Program-made: the position numbers and the translations under genes
In this document: positions 1 through 8,916 of the stretch, piece after piece
How the letters are laid out: each line of letters begins with the position of its first letter
Numbering within the stretch: the stretch's first letter is position 1
The notes under the pieces: model-generated
Databases searched by the model: none
Told to the model about the DNA's origin: nothing
Seen by the model: the letters and a program-made list of their open reading frames with translations, nothing else
Assembly (NCBI RefSeq): GCF_008298035.1
Contig: NZ_CP042910.1
Span: 3,983,001 to 4,047,000, forward strand
Source of the DNA: Gimesia maris
GTDB taxonomy: Bacteria > Planctomycetota > Planctomycetia > Planctomycetales > Planctomycetaceae
Direction: 5' to 3'
Length of the DNA: 64,000 bases

Positions 1-687
<687 letters not shown>

Positions 688-786
688 TTTTCGGTCATAT
701 CGTTATTCGAAATCTCTGTGACTGTGAATTCATTTCCTGTCACAGAGTTTATCTGCAATCCTGTTTTAGATGTGGTTAGAGCACCA

Positions 787-1188
787 ATGGCTCAAGATTT
801 TCGCCTGTTGTTAGTCACTCCGGAAACGACTCTGCTGGATCAGCCAGTGCAGAGTTTGCGCTGTACCCTGTTCGACGGACAAATCGGAATTCTGCCCGGG
901 CGCATGCCGATGGTCGGCCGCCTGGGATATGGTGAACTTTCCTTTGAGTCAATTGATGGCACCGAAAGCAGGTACTTTGTCGATGGTGGCTTTCTGCAAG
1001 TACAAGGCACTGTCATATCGATACTGACAGAATCGGCCGTCCCGCTCAGTAAGCTGGATGCTGCCGAGGCTGAAAAAATGCTTGACGAAGCTTTGAACCG
1101 AACTGCCGTGGGTGATGAGCAATGTAATGCTCGTGATAAAGATCAAACCCGGGCCCGCGCCATGCTGGCTCTGGCACACCAGAAGTAA
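787..1188 (+). CDS. atpC: F0F1 ATP synthase subunit epsilon
   Basis: Small F1 subunit that links the rotor to the catalytic head and can inhibit ATP hydrolysis. The protein (133 residues from ATG 787) begins MAQDFRLLLVTPE, the usual start of the epsilon beta-sandwich domain, and has the conserved GQIGILPGRMPM and YFVDGGFLQV segments. The C-terminal part is helical and somewhat short. An upstream in-frame GTG at 718 would add 23 residues with no family counterpart, so ATG 787 is preferred. It lies 99 bp after atpD and is followed by an intrinsic terminator, so this is the end of the ATP synthase operon. Confidence 0.92.
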   Translation: MAQDFRLLLVTPETTLLDQPVQSLRCTLFDGQIGILPGRMPMVGRLGYGELSFESIDGTESRYFVDGGFLQVQGTVISILTESAVPLSKLDAAEAEKMLDEALNRTAVGDEQCNARDKDQTRARAMLALAHQK

Positions 1189-1239
1189 TCAATTTGAGAT
1201 TTTAAAAACTCACCTTGATCTGCAACGTTGAATTTCATA

Positions 1240-1280
1240 AAGAAGCTGAAACTGCCTCGCGCGTTTCAGCTTCTTTTTGT
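1240..1280 (+). terminator. Intrinsic terminator of the ATP synthase operon
   Basis: A perfect 13-bp inverted repeat (AAGAAGCTGAAAC at 1240-1252 and its complement at 1263-1275) encloses a 10-nt loop, and the 3' arm runs into a run of T (1274-1278). It sits 51 bp after the atpC stop and before the next start codon. This is the clearest Rho-independent terminator in the window. Confidence 0.9.
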
Positions 1281-1295
1281 ATCGGGAGTCACGGG

Positions 1296-1496
1296 ATGAC
1301 GGATCAGAGCCCCACGCCTCACCAGCCTCGCCCCACCGTCGGGGTGCATTTCAAATGCTGTAATGTCTATGTCAATATTTACCAGAATCATGCGGGAACA
1401 GCCTACGCAGGCCATTGCCCCCGTTGTACAGCACGGATTGAAATTCCCATCGTTAAGCAGGGTGGCTCTGCAAGCCGCTTCTTTACAGGCTCCTAG
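1296..1496 (+). CDS. Small cysteine-containing protein, unknown function
   Basis: A 66-residue protein with a Pro-rich start, then a compact cysteine-containing core: FKCC near residue 18, followed by HCPRC, giving two Cys pairs in a beta-rich stretch ending ARIEIPIVKQGG. The arrangement suggests a small zinc ribbon. ATG 1296 is chosen because the only upstream start in frame would place the atp terminator hairpin inside the coding region. I do not recognise a named family, though the compact conserved-looking core argues against chance. It follows the atp terminator and so must be transcribed separately or by readthrough. Confidence 0.6.
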   Translation: MTDQSPTPHQPRPTVGVHFKCCNVYVNIYQNHAGTAYAGHCPRCTARIEIPIVKQGGSASRFFTGS

Positions 1497-1516
1497 ATCG
1501 CATTACATTTAACGAT

Positions 1517-1564
1517 AGCGTCTCTCGATCGATGATACTCGGTCCAAAAGGACCTGGAAACGCT
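1517..1564. repeat. Dispersed intergenic element, copy A
   Basis: A 48-bp block beginning AGCGTCTCTCGATC and ending GGAAACGCT, with imperfect inverted ends (AGCGT/ACGCT) and an internal GGTCC-AAAA-GGACC hairpin. It aligns with 3464-3511 (also 48 bp) and 13316-13362 (47 bp). This copy lacks the CTGGACAC tail found after the other two. Confidence 0.6.
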
Positions 1565-1767
1565 CCCTTAATATGCGACGCACCGTAAACCTCTACCTGT
1601 CATGTCTTTATCACCCATATTATTTTGAATATCACAGCAGGAATCGCGTCTTTCTCCGCAGAATCATCTTGAGGTAAATTCACGATTACTCTAGGATTCG
1701 CCGTGTGTACAAATACATTCGGCGTGAAATGGAAATCTGATCTGAATCTACGGAACAAGCATTTTAA

Positions 1768-2256
1768 ATGGACTATCATTTAAAACCATTAGGAAAAACC
1801 TGCTCTTCAACGGGCAAAGATTTTGTGCCTGGTGAACTGGTACATTCTGTGATAGTTGAAAAAAATGGACAACTGATCAGAATGGATTTTTCGGAAGAAG
1901 CCTGGTCCGGTCCGCCTGAAGGGGCTGTAGGTGAATGGAAACTGCAGGTACCGGAGGCAGTGGCGACCGGCCCGAAAAAAATTGACCCGGATGCCTTGAT
2001 GCAGTATTTCGAGCAACTGTATGAAACTCCCAACCAGGTACAGGAAAAATTTCTCTACGTACTGGCTTTATTTCTCGTGCAAAAACGACGATTAAAACTG
2101 GAAGGCTCTCGGTCGGAAGATCAGACATCATATCTGCAACTGTCAGGGACTCATGGGGAAGGAAATTTTGATATTCGTGATCAGAATCTCGAAGAAGCAG
2201 AGATCGAAGCATTACAACAGCAACTGAATACACAATTTCTCGAAGAGTGGGAATAA
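1768..2256 (+). CDS. Hypothetical protein with N-terminal Cys motif
   Basis: 162 residues, no signal peptide or membrane segment, so probably cytoplasmic. The N-terminal third contains CSSTGKDFVPGE, followed by a beta-rich stretch and a Trp (EEAWSGPP) resembling a small treble-clef or ribbon-like module with a single Cys. The middle is helical (QYFEQLYETPNQVQEKFLYVLALFLVQKRRL) and the C-terminus is acidic (EEAEIEALQQQLNTQFLEEWE). I do not recognise the family. The lipoprotein gene at 2286 starts 29 bp after its stop, so the two are likely co-transcribed. Confidence 0.7.
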   Translation: MDYHLKPLGKTCSSTGKDFVPGELVHSVIVEKNGQLIRMDFSEEAWSGPPEGAVGEWKLQVPEAVATGPKKIDPDALMQYFEQLYETPNQVQEKFLYVLALFLVQKRRLKLEGSRSEDQTSYLQLSGTHGEGNFDIRDQNLEEAEIEALQQQLNTQFLEEWE

Positions 2257-2285
2257 GGGGTACGCCCCGCTGATGGATTAAACTT

Positions 2286-3443
2286 ATGTCACATGTTCAA
2301 GGAAGAACAGAGATCAGCAGACCTACGCAACTGATGCGCACTTACTTTCTGGCTCTAAAGTTTGTACTTCTGCTCTGCATAGGCATGTTCCTTCCCGCTT
2401 GTGCTTCCGTGCGTACTTTCCTGCCTCAGCAGGCTCCCGTTTGTGTGCTACCTCCCAATGCAACTTACACCCAAATCGTAAATCATTTGAATAACCAGAC
2501 GGCGGGCGTATATGGCTGGCAGTCTTCTTCTGTCAAAATCAAAGCGCGTCAAAAAGGCGGTCTGCCGATGCCGGCGTTAAACGCCATGTTGATCGTCGAA
2601 CAGCCCAAACGCTTCCGTTTACGTGCCAGTTCTCCCCTGGGGGCTGAAGTCGACTTTGGCTCAAATGATGAACGCTTCTGGTTCTGGGTCAAACGGAACG
2701 AGCCCAAACAGGTCTTTACTCTCAGGCATGATCACTATGAATCGATGGGCTCCCAGTTGAATATTCCCTTCGAACCGGACTGGTTGCTCGAAGCCTTGCG
2801 TGTCGTACCGCTGAATGAAAAAGAGCTTTCAATTCAAAAAGAGGGACAGAATTCACCCAATGTCAAATTGATTTCAGATCGCCTGTTGCCCAATGGCAAA
2901 CTTGTTCAGAAAATTCTTGTGGTCAATCTCTGTACCGGTTACATCATTGAACAGTCCCTGTATGACAGTCAGGGGCAGCGGATCGCCACTGCGACCTTTG
3001 GTGAATACCGGAACTGCAGCAATACCAATGCGATCCTGCCTCATGTCATTAAACTTGACTGGCCTCAAACGGGGATCGTCTTGACAATGACGATGTCAAA
3101 TATCGACGTCAATCCGGCTAACGTACCTGGTGAAGTATGGGAAGTCCCACAATATCCGGGCTATCCGGTTCTTGACCTGGGAGCACATCTGCCATCAGAG
3201 CAGGCGTCTCTGCAAGACACACGCCCCATGCGAATTGATTCCCGTATTGCAGAACGGACAGAACCCAACTGGTCCGTCCCGGCGGAATCAGTGCCACAAT
3301 GGAAGCCAGCGAACGTCGGCTTCGAAGAGGCAGAAACATTTCCTGCGAATGACTCGACTCCTCTGCCCGACCAGAATCCATTTCGCCCTCCCACTTCATT
3401 CGATGAAGAAACAGAGGAAGCACCGGGACGTGTTAAACTCTAG
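2286..3443 (+). CDS. Exported lipoprotein, LolA/LolB-like fold suspected
   Basis: 385 residues. The N-terminus has a hydrophobic stretch ending in a lipobox (LPAC followed by AS), so it is probably an outer- or cell-envelope lipoprotein. An internal ATG at 2334 would give a cleaner signal peptide (MRTYFLALKFVLLL), and the extra 16 residues from 2286 may not be translated. The central part (IKARQKGG, LIVEQPKRFRLRA, FDFGSNDERFWFW-like strands) has the alternating beta pattern of lipoprotein-carrier (LolA/LolB) folds. The last 100 residues are Pro-rich and low complexity. Fold assignment is inference from the strand pattern. It follows the 162-residue gene by 29 bp. Confidence 0.75.
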   Translation: MSHVQGRTEISRPTQLMRTYFLALKFVLLLCIGMFLPACASVRTFLPQQAPVCVLPPNATYTQIVNHLNNQTAGVYGWQSSSVKIKARQKGGLPMPALNAMLIVEQPKRFRLRASSPLGAEVDFGSNDERFWFWVKRNEPKQVFTLRHDHYESMGSQLNIPFEPDWLLEALRVVPLNEKELSIQKEGQNSPNVKLISDRLLPNGKLVQKILVVNLCTGYIIEQSLYDSQGQRIATATFGEYRNCSNTNAILPHVIKLDWPQTGIVLTMTMSNIDVNPANVPGEVWEVPQYPGYPVLDLGAHLPSEQASLQDTRPMRIDSRIAERTEPNWSVPAESVPQWKPANVGFEEAETFPANDSTPLPDQNPFRPPTSFDEETEEAPGRVKL

Positions 3444-3463
3444 AACCTATCACATTTAAGCGT

Positions 3464-3533
3464 AGCGTCTCTCAATCTGACGTACTCGGTCTGAATGGCT
3501 CTGGGGACGCTTCAGTAAAGCTGGACACTGTCT
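3464..3533. repeat. Dispersed intergenic element, copy B
   Basis: A 48-bp core bounded by perfect inverted hexamers AGCGTC and GACGCT (3464-3511), followed after 9 bp by CTGGACACTGTCT (3521-3533). The tail occurs at the matching offset in copy C (13372-13384). The element lies between two convergent genes. Confidence 0.65.
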
Positions 3534-3640
3534 AATCGATCTGAATCACCTGGAAAAACCGTTCGCACTGACAGGCTTTAATGTGCTTCACTTTAACGCC
3601 GATCACCTCAGTGCAATGTAGCGGAAAATGCAATAAGAGA

Positions 3641-5014
3641 TTAGATTACTTCCCGCATCGGTTCTATTCCCTGGTCCACCAGATATTGTGGCGTCCCACT
3701 TGTGTCGAAGATTCGCGTTCCGTTTAGATCCAGACCCGCCTTCTGATAGAGAGTCGCAAAGACTTCCTGAAATTTTAAGGGGCGATCACTCGCGTATTCG
3801 CCTTTACGGTTGGTTTTACCAATGACCTGTCCGGTCTGCATACCTCCACCGGCAAGCATGGCGCAAGAGACTTTGGGCCAATGGTCGCGGCTGTTGTTCT
3901 GATTGATCTTAGGCGTTCGTCCAAATTCGCCCCAGACCACGACGGAGACATCTTTGTCGAGCCCACGTTCATGCAGGTCAGTCACCAGGGCAGATAATCC
4001 CTGGTCCAGCAGTGGAAACTCTTCGCGTGATTTGGGGAAGTTCATTCCATCCGGCCCATGCCAGTCCCAGCGACTGTAATTCAGCGAAACAAAACGGGCA
4101 CCCGCTTCAACCAGACGACGCGCCAGGCAGAAGTTTTCGATCATGGGAGGCGCTCCATCGCGCTGGAATGTCTCAACACTTTTGCCATACCGGGCCAGAA
4201 TTTGTGGATCCTCTTTCGAAAGATCCAGCGCATCTGCCAGCTTCGAAGTGGTCAGAATATTCATAGCCTGCTCAGAATAGACATCCATGCTCTCCATCAG
4301 ACCGGAAGTGTCTGCATCGCGACGAAACGTGTCAAATGCCTGCTGTAATTTGACGCGATCACGCAATCGTTCCAGGGTAATTCCCTGTAGAATCATATTC
4401 TCAGGCGAACTGCGGGCCTTGCGACCTACGAGATTGAACGGGGAATGCTGAACGCCAAGGAAACCACCCGTGCCGGGTTCTCCCCATGTCCCGTTTCCCG
4501 TCTTATACATCAAGGCAACATTCGCCGGGACAGCAGAATTGACGGGGCCCTGCAGTTTAGAAACAAATGCACCAGCAGCCGGCCAACCGCCGGGGGGCTG
4601 GCGACTGCCAAATTTGCGACCCGTCATACATTGATAGGCATCATGCCTGCCATCTGCGTCTGAAATTGTCCGGACTGGGATAAACTTATCCATCATCGTA
4701 GCCATGCGCGGAAACAACTCACAGATTTCGATGCCGGGTACATTGGTTTTGATCGGGCTGAATTCGCCTCGAATTTCCTTCGGAGCGTCCGGCTTAGGAT
4801 CCCACAAGTCAATATGCGACGGACCGCCGGGCAGATAGATATTGATGATAGCTTTGTGATTACTGCCTGACTGGTTCTCTGTTTCCGCTCTCAGCACATC
4901 GGGCAGTGAGATCCCCCCCAGTGCCATGCCACCAATTTTCAAAAAGCTGCGGCGGGAAACGCCATCACAGAAATGGCCGTTCTTTCTGGTCGGTTTGCCA
5001 AGAATCGTCAGCAT
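3641..5014 (-). CDS. DUF1501 family protein, Tat-exported
   Basis: 457 residues. The start carries a twin-arginine signal (SRRSFLKIGGMALGG), and AGGGAAGAG upstream of ATG 5014 is a good ribosome binding site. The body matches the DUF1501 (sulfatase/alkaline-phosphatase-like fold) pattern: NIYLPGGPSHIDLWDPKP near the start, GRHDAYQCMTGR, a WGEFGRTPKIN segment and SRDHWP, with His and Asp residues that bind metal in the wider superfamily. In planctomycetes these proteins are often next to DUF1549/DUF1553 cytochrome-type genes. Here it is alone, which is unusual. Substrate unknown. Confidence 0.92.
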   Translation of the reverse strand: MLTILGKPTRKNGHFCDGVSRRSFLKIGGMALGGISLPDVLRAETENQSGSNHKAIINIYLPGGPSHIDLWDPKPDAPKEIRGEFSPIKTNVPGIEICELFPRMATMMDKFIPVRTISDADGRHDAYQCMTGRKFGSRQPPGGWPAAGAFVSKLQGPVNSAVPANVALMYKTGNGTWGEPGTGGFLGVQHSPFNLVGRKARSSPENMILQGITLERLRDRVKLQQAFDTFRRDADTSGLMESMDVYSEQAMNILTTSKLADALDLSKEDPQILARYGKSVETFQRDGAPPMIENFCLARRLVEAGARFVSLNYSRWDWHGPDGMNFPKSREEFPLLDQGLSALVTDLHERGLDKDVSVVVWGEFGRTPKINQNNSRDHWPKVSCAMLAGGGMQTGQVIGKTNRKGEYASDRPLKFQEVFATLYQKAGLDLNGTRIFDTSGTPQYLVDQGIEPMREVI

Positions 5015-5577
5015 AGTATCTCTTCCCTGGGAACTCTGATCCGCAGCACCATCGAATCAACATAAACTGTCGTTGATATGATAGCGGAGTTAGCCCAGCG
5101 AAGCAAACCGAAAACCTGTCTTTTCAGTCACCTGACTCTTTGCCCCTTCCCCTTCCCGATTTTCAGCTTGATGTGCTGAGGTATCTGCTTATTCTTCTGG
5201 TTATGCGTCGCGCGCGGCTGTTTTTTCTGCTACTGTCAAATCGTAGTCACTGTTGAATGATTCCCCATAAATATCACTTGAAATTCAACAAAACGATCAC
5301 TGACACTCTTCATATACTGCTTCCCGTTCACCACATTTCCATGCGTAACAGAGGCATTCAGACACAAACAGGTCACCAAAAACGGCCATTTTCTGCACTC
5401 TGTGCACAAGTTCGCGACAGTCTTGGACCAGTTGTGGTCATACACTACCGCTGGAGACTTCATTGTATTTCTGCCGCAAGATCAGCTCACACTGGCAGCA
5501 GAACATTTTCAATTGACAGCATATTCAGGCCAGCCTGAAGTGATAGTTCATTCTCTTCAGTAGTAACTCAGCCGAAG
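5015..5577. other. Intergenic region, no gene supported
   Basis: 563 bp upstream of the DUF1501 gene and downstream of the M56 gene. Short frames (5236-5463 minus, 5257-5538 plus) lack ribosome binding sites and any recognisable domain, and they overlap each other. I see no terminator hairpin or repeat. Confidence 0.5.
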
Positions 5578-8367
5578 TCAGGGAAATTCAACAAGATTGC
5601 CATCATTGATCAGAAACAGATGCTTCAACGTCTTCGGGTCAAGCTGATTCGGCAAAAACCGCGCAGAACCGTCACAGAGGGCGACGTTGAAGCCCCCTGC
5701 ATAAAACCCACCGAGTTCCGGCAGTTTTTCTCCATCGAAGGGTATATCTTCTGGCCTTGTCCAGGGGATTTCGCGTCTGGCTTCGACGATTGCAATCGTA
5801 TTCGATGTTCCATCGGTAATATCGCTGAGCTTGACGCCTGCTGAGGGCTCTGGTTTTGCAGGGGGACTGCTGCCTCCTCCAGACCCTCCGGCCATTGCGC
5901 CGCCAGTAGTACGCATTGATTTGCCTAAGACTGTATTCGGGCCCACGACTGCGAGGTAGGATGTGTAATAATCGGACCGGTTGTCATTCGGATTTTTAAA
6001 GACAGCCGGCATTTTCTTTAATACTTTTTTGTTGTGCTCGCTGTCCCAGGGCTCGTTGAGTCGATATTCCTTATAGAGTTCATTCTCGTCCAGGAACGGC
6101 AGCAGTGCCACACGCCAGCTGTGAGGAGTTTTACCATCCGGTCCGATCACGACAGCGGGCGGAAAATGTTTGTGTTTACCGGCATAATAATGCATGGCTA
6201 AGATTATATGTTTCAGATTACGTAAGGATTCCAACCGCAGCGCCGCCTGGCGGGCCTCCACCATAGCGGGTACAAAAATTGCCGTGCTATCGGTCAATTC
6301 ACTGAGATCTGACATGACAGCAGTCAATATCACATCTTTTCCCTGCTGCTCCAACTGGATTGACTTGACCAGTTGAAGAGCTAGTTTTACGAGGGGAAGT
6401 TTCACAAGTTGCTCCCTCTGTTTTTGAAGGAGAATCTGCTGCTCATACTGCTGCAGCATGTTGGCCCCCAGAATCTGCGCAGCATCCAGAGTTTTAAATA
6501 CCTGGTCGCCGTTCTGTTGCTGATAAAAGGTTGCCTGCAACGCGGTCTTGTAACTGACATTGGCACCCAGAGTAATCACATCGGTATGTTCCCAGACCGG
6601 TGCGATAGATGCTTTCCAGACCGATTCATTAAAATCTATTTTACACTGATTCTTCCAGATCAGTTCGCGCAGGTGCCTCAGGTTGAACAGTGCTGCAATG
6701 GAATCCTTCTCGATCGGCTTCCATTGCTCTGCCCAGCGACTCGGTTGATCTGTCTTACGTACTTCGAGGATTTGACGAAAAGGTCCTGCTCGTCGCGCAT
6801 AAATCATCTCACGGTTGTTTACGATTGCCAGTTGTGCCCCGGAGTTATTTTTATCTTGCAGGTGGTGGATTCCCTCCTGAGTGAACAGCTTTCCGCCGCT
6901 GAAAGCGACTGCCACCTGCTTCAGATCGATCTCCTTTGTGGTCTCTATCACAGTCACATAATCCAAAAGCTGGCTGCACGGATCGTCCGGCTCGGGAGCC
7001 AGAAAAATCACGGTCAATGTTTTGATTTCGGTAAGTGGTATCCCCAGTGGATAGAGGCGGGGATTTTCTTTTTCTGCCTGCAACATCAGAGCCTTGGCAT
7101 ATTGCAGTGCCTGCAGCGACAGCAGTTCGGCCGGCCGGAGTGCCAGTACTCCCAGCGCATCATTGGGGACGGTATTAATCTTGAATGCCTCATGTTTTTG
7201 CCGCAAGCTTTCATTAAAATCAACAGGCCCCGCCGCAGGCTGTGCGACGAGCTCTGCTGCAGTCTGTTGTGCCAGACTGCTCTGTTGCCCCCGAAGTCCT
7301 GCCGCCAGGAGACCGGTTGCCAGCATGGAACAGATTACCATCGCACGCACTGGGTGTGAGATGACTGTTTTCAGGGATCGCTTCTGTTTGAGCATCTCGA
7401 TTCTCCTCATAAATGTGGAATGAGTCGGTAAGAAAGCACGCGCCGGACCTGAGAGCCGATGAGGAGACTGTGAAACAGCCATTTCAGCCAGAACGATCAG
7501 GTACGAGTCTGCGCCACCGCTGGTTTCCGCTGCTGCTTCATCAGCTGTCAGTTCCTGTTCCAGGCGCAAGCGTGAGACGAGCCAGTGAATCAGCGGGTGA
7601 TAGAAATAAAGCGACCGACTGAGTTCTGCTCCCAGGATCGTCAGGTAATCGTGCTGTTGCACATGAGCCAGTTCATGTGCCAAAACCGCACGAAGTTGCT
7701 CCCTGCTCCATTGAGACCAGCCCTTTGGCAGGAGAATCGTCGGTCGCCACCAGCCAATCACAGCAGCCGTTGTCAGCTGATCATGTTCCAGTAAAGTCAA
7801 GGGACGAGTCAGCTGTTGTTCCGCTGCCAGAATATCCAGAGTTTCTTCAGCTGTAGAACCATTCAGAGGGATTGCCAGACGAACCATTCGTTTCACTGAC
7901 ACATAACCGATAAAGAGTCGGCTCATCGCAACCAGAAATCCACCTGCAATCACCCAACCCGCTATGCCGGCCGGGGTAGGCATGGACCTCGGTTGGTCGA
8001 CGGCCGGTTCCTGTTTTAAACCTTTTAGAAAACCGTCCCAGACGGTCCCCCACTCCGATTCCAGACGTGGCTTTTCAAGGAGTGTAGATTCTGAATCCTG
8101 GCTGGAATTAACAGGGGGTGGCGACTTCTGATTGGCCCGTTCTGATTCTACCACGGAAGATGCTGCTTTCCAGCTTGCCTGCCAGCGTGGCCAGGGGCAG
8201 AAAGCGAGCAGCGCCAGCAGCAGTGTCATGCCGATTGAACACGAGAGGACAAAGGATCGCGTGCGTGGTCCCAGACGTTTTGTGCTCCAGTAGACTATCG
8301 TTGCAACCAAGGCCACAATACTTACCTGAAGGCCCAACCAGAGCAGACTGATTCCAATTGCATGCAT
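5578..8367 (-). CDS. BlaR1-like M56 membrane metallopeptidase with DUF1559 ectodomain
   Basis: 929 residues. Residues 1-60 hold two membrane segments, a third lies near 135-157 and a fourth near 340-358. Between them is an M56 peptidase domain with the zinc motif HELAH (231-235) and a downstream ADEAA near 275 that fits the third ligand. Such proteases cut a BlaI-type repressor after sensing an outside signal. Residues 360-929 form the external part, ending in a DUF1559 domain (LRNLKHIILAMHYYAGKHKH and CDGSARFLPNQLDPKTLK near the end). There is no penicillin-binding sensor domain, so the signal is not expected to be a beta-lactam. The start overlaps the blaI stop by one base (TGATG) with GGAGGAG upstream, so the two are co-translated. 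Confidence 0.92.
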   Translation of the reverse strand: MHAIGISLLWLGLQVSIVALVATIVYWSTKRLGPRTRSFVLSCSIGMTLLLALLAFCPWPRWQASWKAASSVVESERANQKSPPPVNSSQDSESTLLEKPRLESEWGTVWDGFLKGLKQEPAVDQPRSMPTPAGIAGWVIAGGFLVAMSRLFIGYVSVKRMVRLAIPLNGSTAEETLDILAAEQQLTRPLTLLEHDQLTTAAVIGWWRPTILLPKGWSQWSREQLRAVLAHELAHVQQHDYLTILGAELSRSLYFYHPLIHWLVSRLRLEQELTADEAAAETSGGADSYLIVLAEMAVSQSPHRLSGPARAFLPTHSTFMRRIEMLKQKRSLKTVISHPVRAMVICSMLATGLLAAGLRGQQSSLAQQTAAELVAQPAAGPVDFNESLRQKHEAFKINTVPNDALGVLALRPAELLSLQALQYAKALMLQAEKENPRLYPLGIPLTEIKTLTVIFLAPEPDDPCSQLLDYVTVIETTKEIDLKQVAVAFSGGKLFTQEGIHHLQDKNNSGAQLAIVNNREMIYARRAGPFRQILEVRKTDQPSRWAEQWKPIEKDSIAALFNLRHLRELIWKNQCKIDFNESVWKASIAPVWEHTDVITLGANVSYKTALQATFYQQQNGDQVFKTLDAAQILGANMLQQYEQQILLQKQREQLVKLPLVKLALQLVKSIQLEQQGKDVILTAVMSDLSELTDSTAIFVPAMVEARQAALRLESLRNLKHIILAMHYYAGKHKHFPPAVVIGPDGKTPHSWRVALLPFLDENELYKEYRLNEPWDSEHNKKVLKKMPAVFKNPNDNRSDYYTSYLAVVGPNTVLGKSMRTTGGAMAGGSGGGSSPPAKPEPSAGVKLSDITDGTSNTIAIVEARREIPWTRPEDIPFDGEKLPELGGFYAGGFNVALCDGSARFLPNQLDPKTLKHLFLINDGNLVEFP

Positions 8368-8765
8368 CAGGACTCCTCCTTCAGGATTTCCTTGATTTTC
8401 TTCAGTTCCTGAGGATTCAGCTGACGTTCTTCGAGCAGGCGCAGCAACAGTTTTTCTCGGGACCCGCCAAATACTTTCTGGATCATGTCCCCCAGCATAC
8501 TGCCGGAAACATCTTCAAAAGACCGGATTGAGCAATACAGGAATGGGCGTTCTTCATTCGTCTGTTTCAGAAATGACTTCTCTACGAGGATCCGTACCAG
8601 AGTCGCGACTGTAGTATAAGCCAACTCTCTACCGGCCTGTTCTAAATCATCACGCACTTCCGCTACAGTTAATTCTTTCGGTGTGTCAGAATCACTGCGT
8701 TCCCAGAAAACGTGCATGATTTCCAATTCACGTGCGGTGAGTTCTTTGGCTTTCGGTCGAGCCAT
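8367..8765 (-). CDS. BlaI/MecI/CopY family transcriptional repressor
   Basis: 132 residues, a winged-helix DNA-binding protein. The N-terminal half shows the family pattern (LTARELEIMHVFWER, VAEVRDDLE, LAYTTVATLVRILVEKSFL), and the C-terminal helices (MIQKVFGGSREKLLLRLLEE) would form the dimer that the partner protease cleaves near. AAGGAG lies 6 nt before ATG 8765, a strong ribosome binding site. It is directly upstream of and coupled to the M56 gene, the standard repressor/antirepressor arrangement. A promoter with a TTTGG/CCAAA dyad lies 60-90 bp upstream, a likely self-regulated site. Confidence 0.95.
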   Translation of the reverse strand: MARPKAKELTARELEIMHVFWERSDSDTPKELTVAEVRDDLEQAGRELAYTTVATLVRILVEKSFLKQTNEERPFLYCSIRSFEDVSGSMLGDMIQKVFGGSREKLLLRLLEERQLNPQELKKIKEILKEES

Positions 8766-8828
8766 CCCCTGCTCCTTTGCATGATATCAGGTCAATGCAC
8801 CCTGTTTTGGTTATTTAGATTTGGTTTT

Positions 8829-8856
8829 ATAGTAATCCAAAAAGTAAAGATGTCAA
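8829..8856 (-). promoter_or_regulatory. Promoter with overlapping dyad, blaI-M56 operon
   Basis: On the minus strand TTGACA (8851-8856) and TACTAT (8829-8834) are separated by 16 bp, a good sigma-70-type match. TTTGG and CCAAA half-sites about 12 bp apart overlap the -10 region and may be the BlaI operator. The classic BlaI operator TACA/TGTA is not obvious. Confidence 0.55.
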
Positions 8857-8916
8857 CTTGAATCTGAAAATTATTTATTTACACAGTATTCAGGACTGCA
8901 TGGCAGGTGATCAAGG

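Noticed and set aside
5236-5538. Overlapping short frames on both strands between the DUF1501 and M56 genes
   Set aside because: They overlap each other, have no ribosome site and no recognisable features.
6409-7359. A 316-residue plus-strand frame antisense to the M56 gene
   Set aside because: Shadow of the real minus-strand gene; no ribosome site and no recognisable domain.
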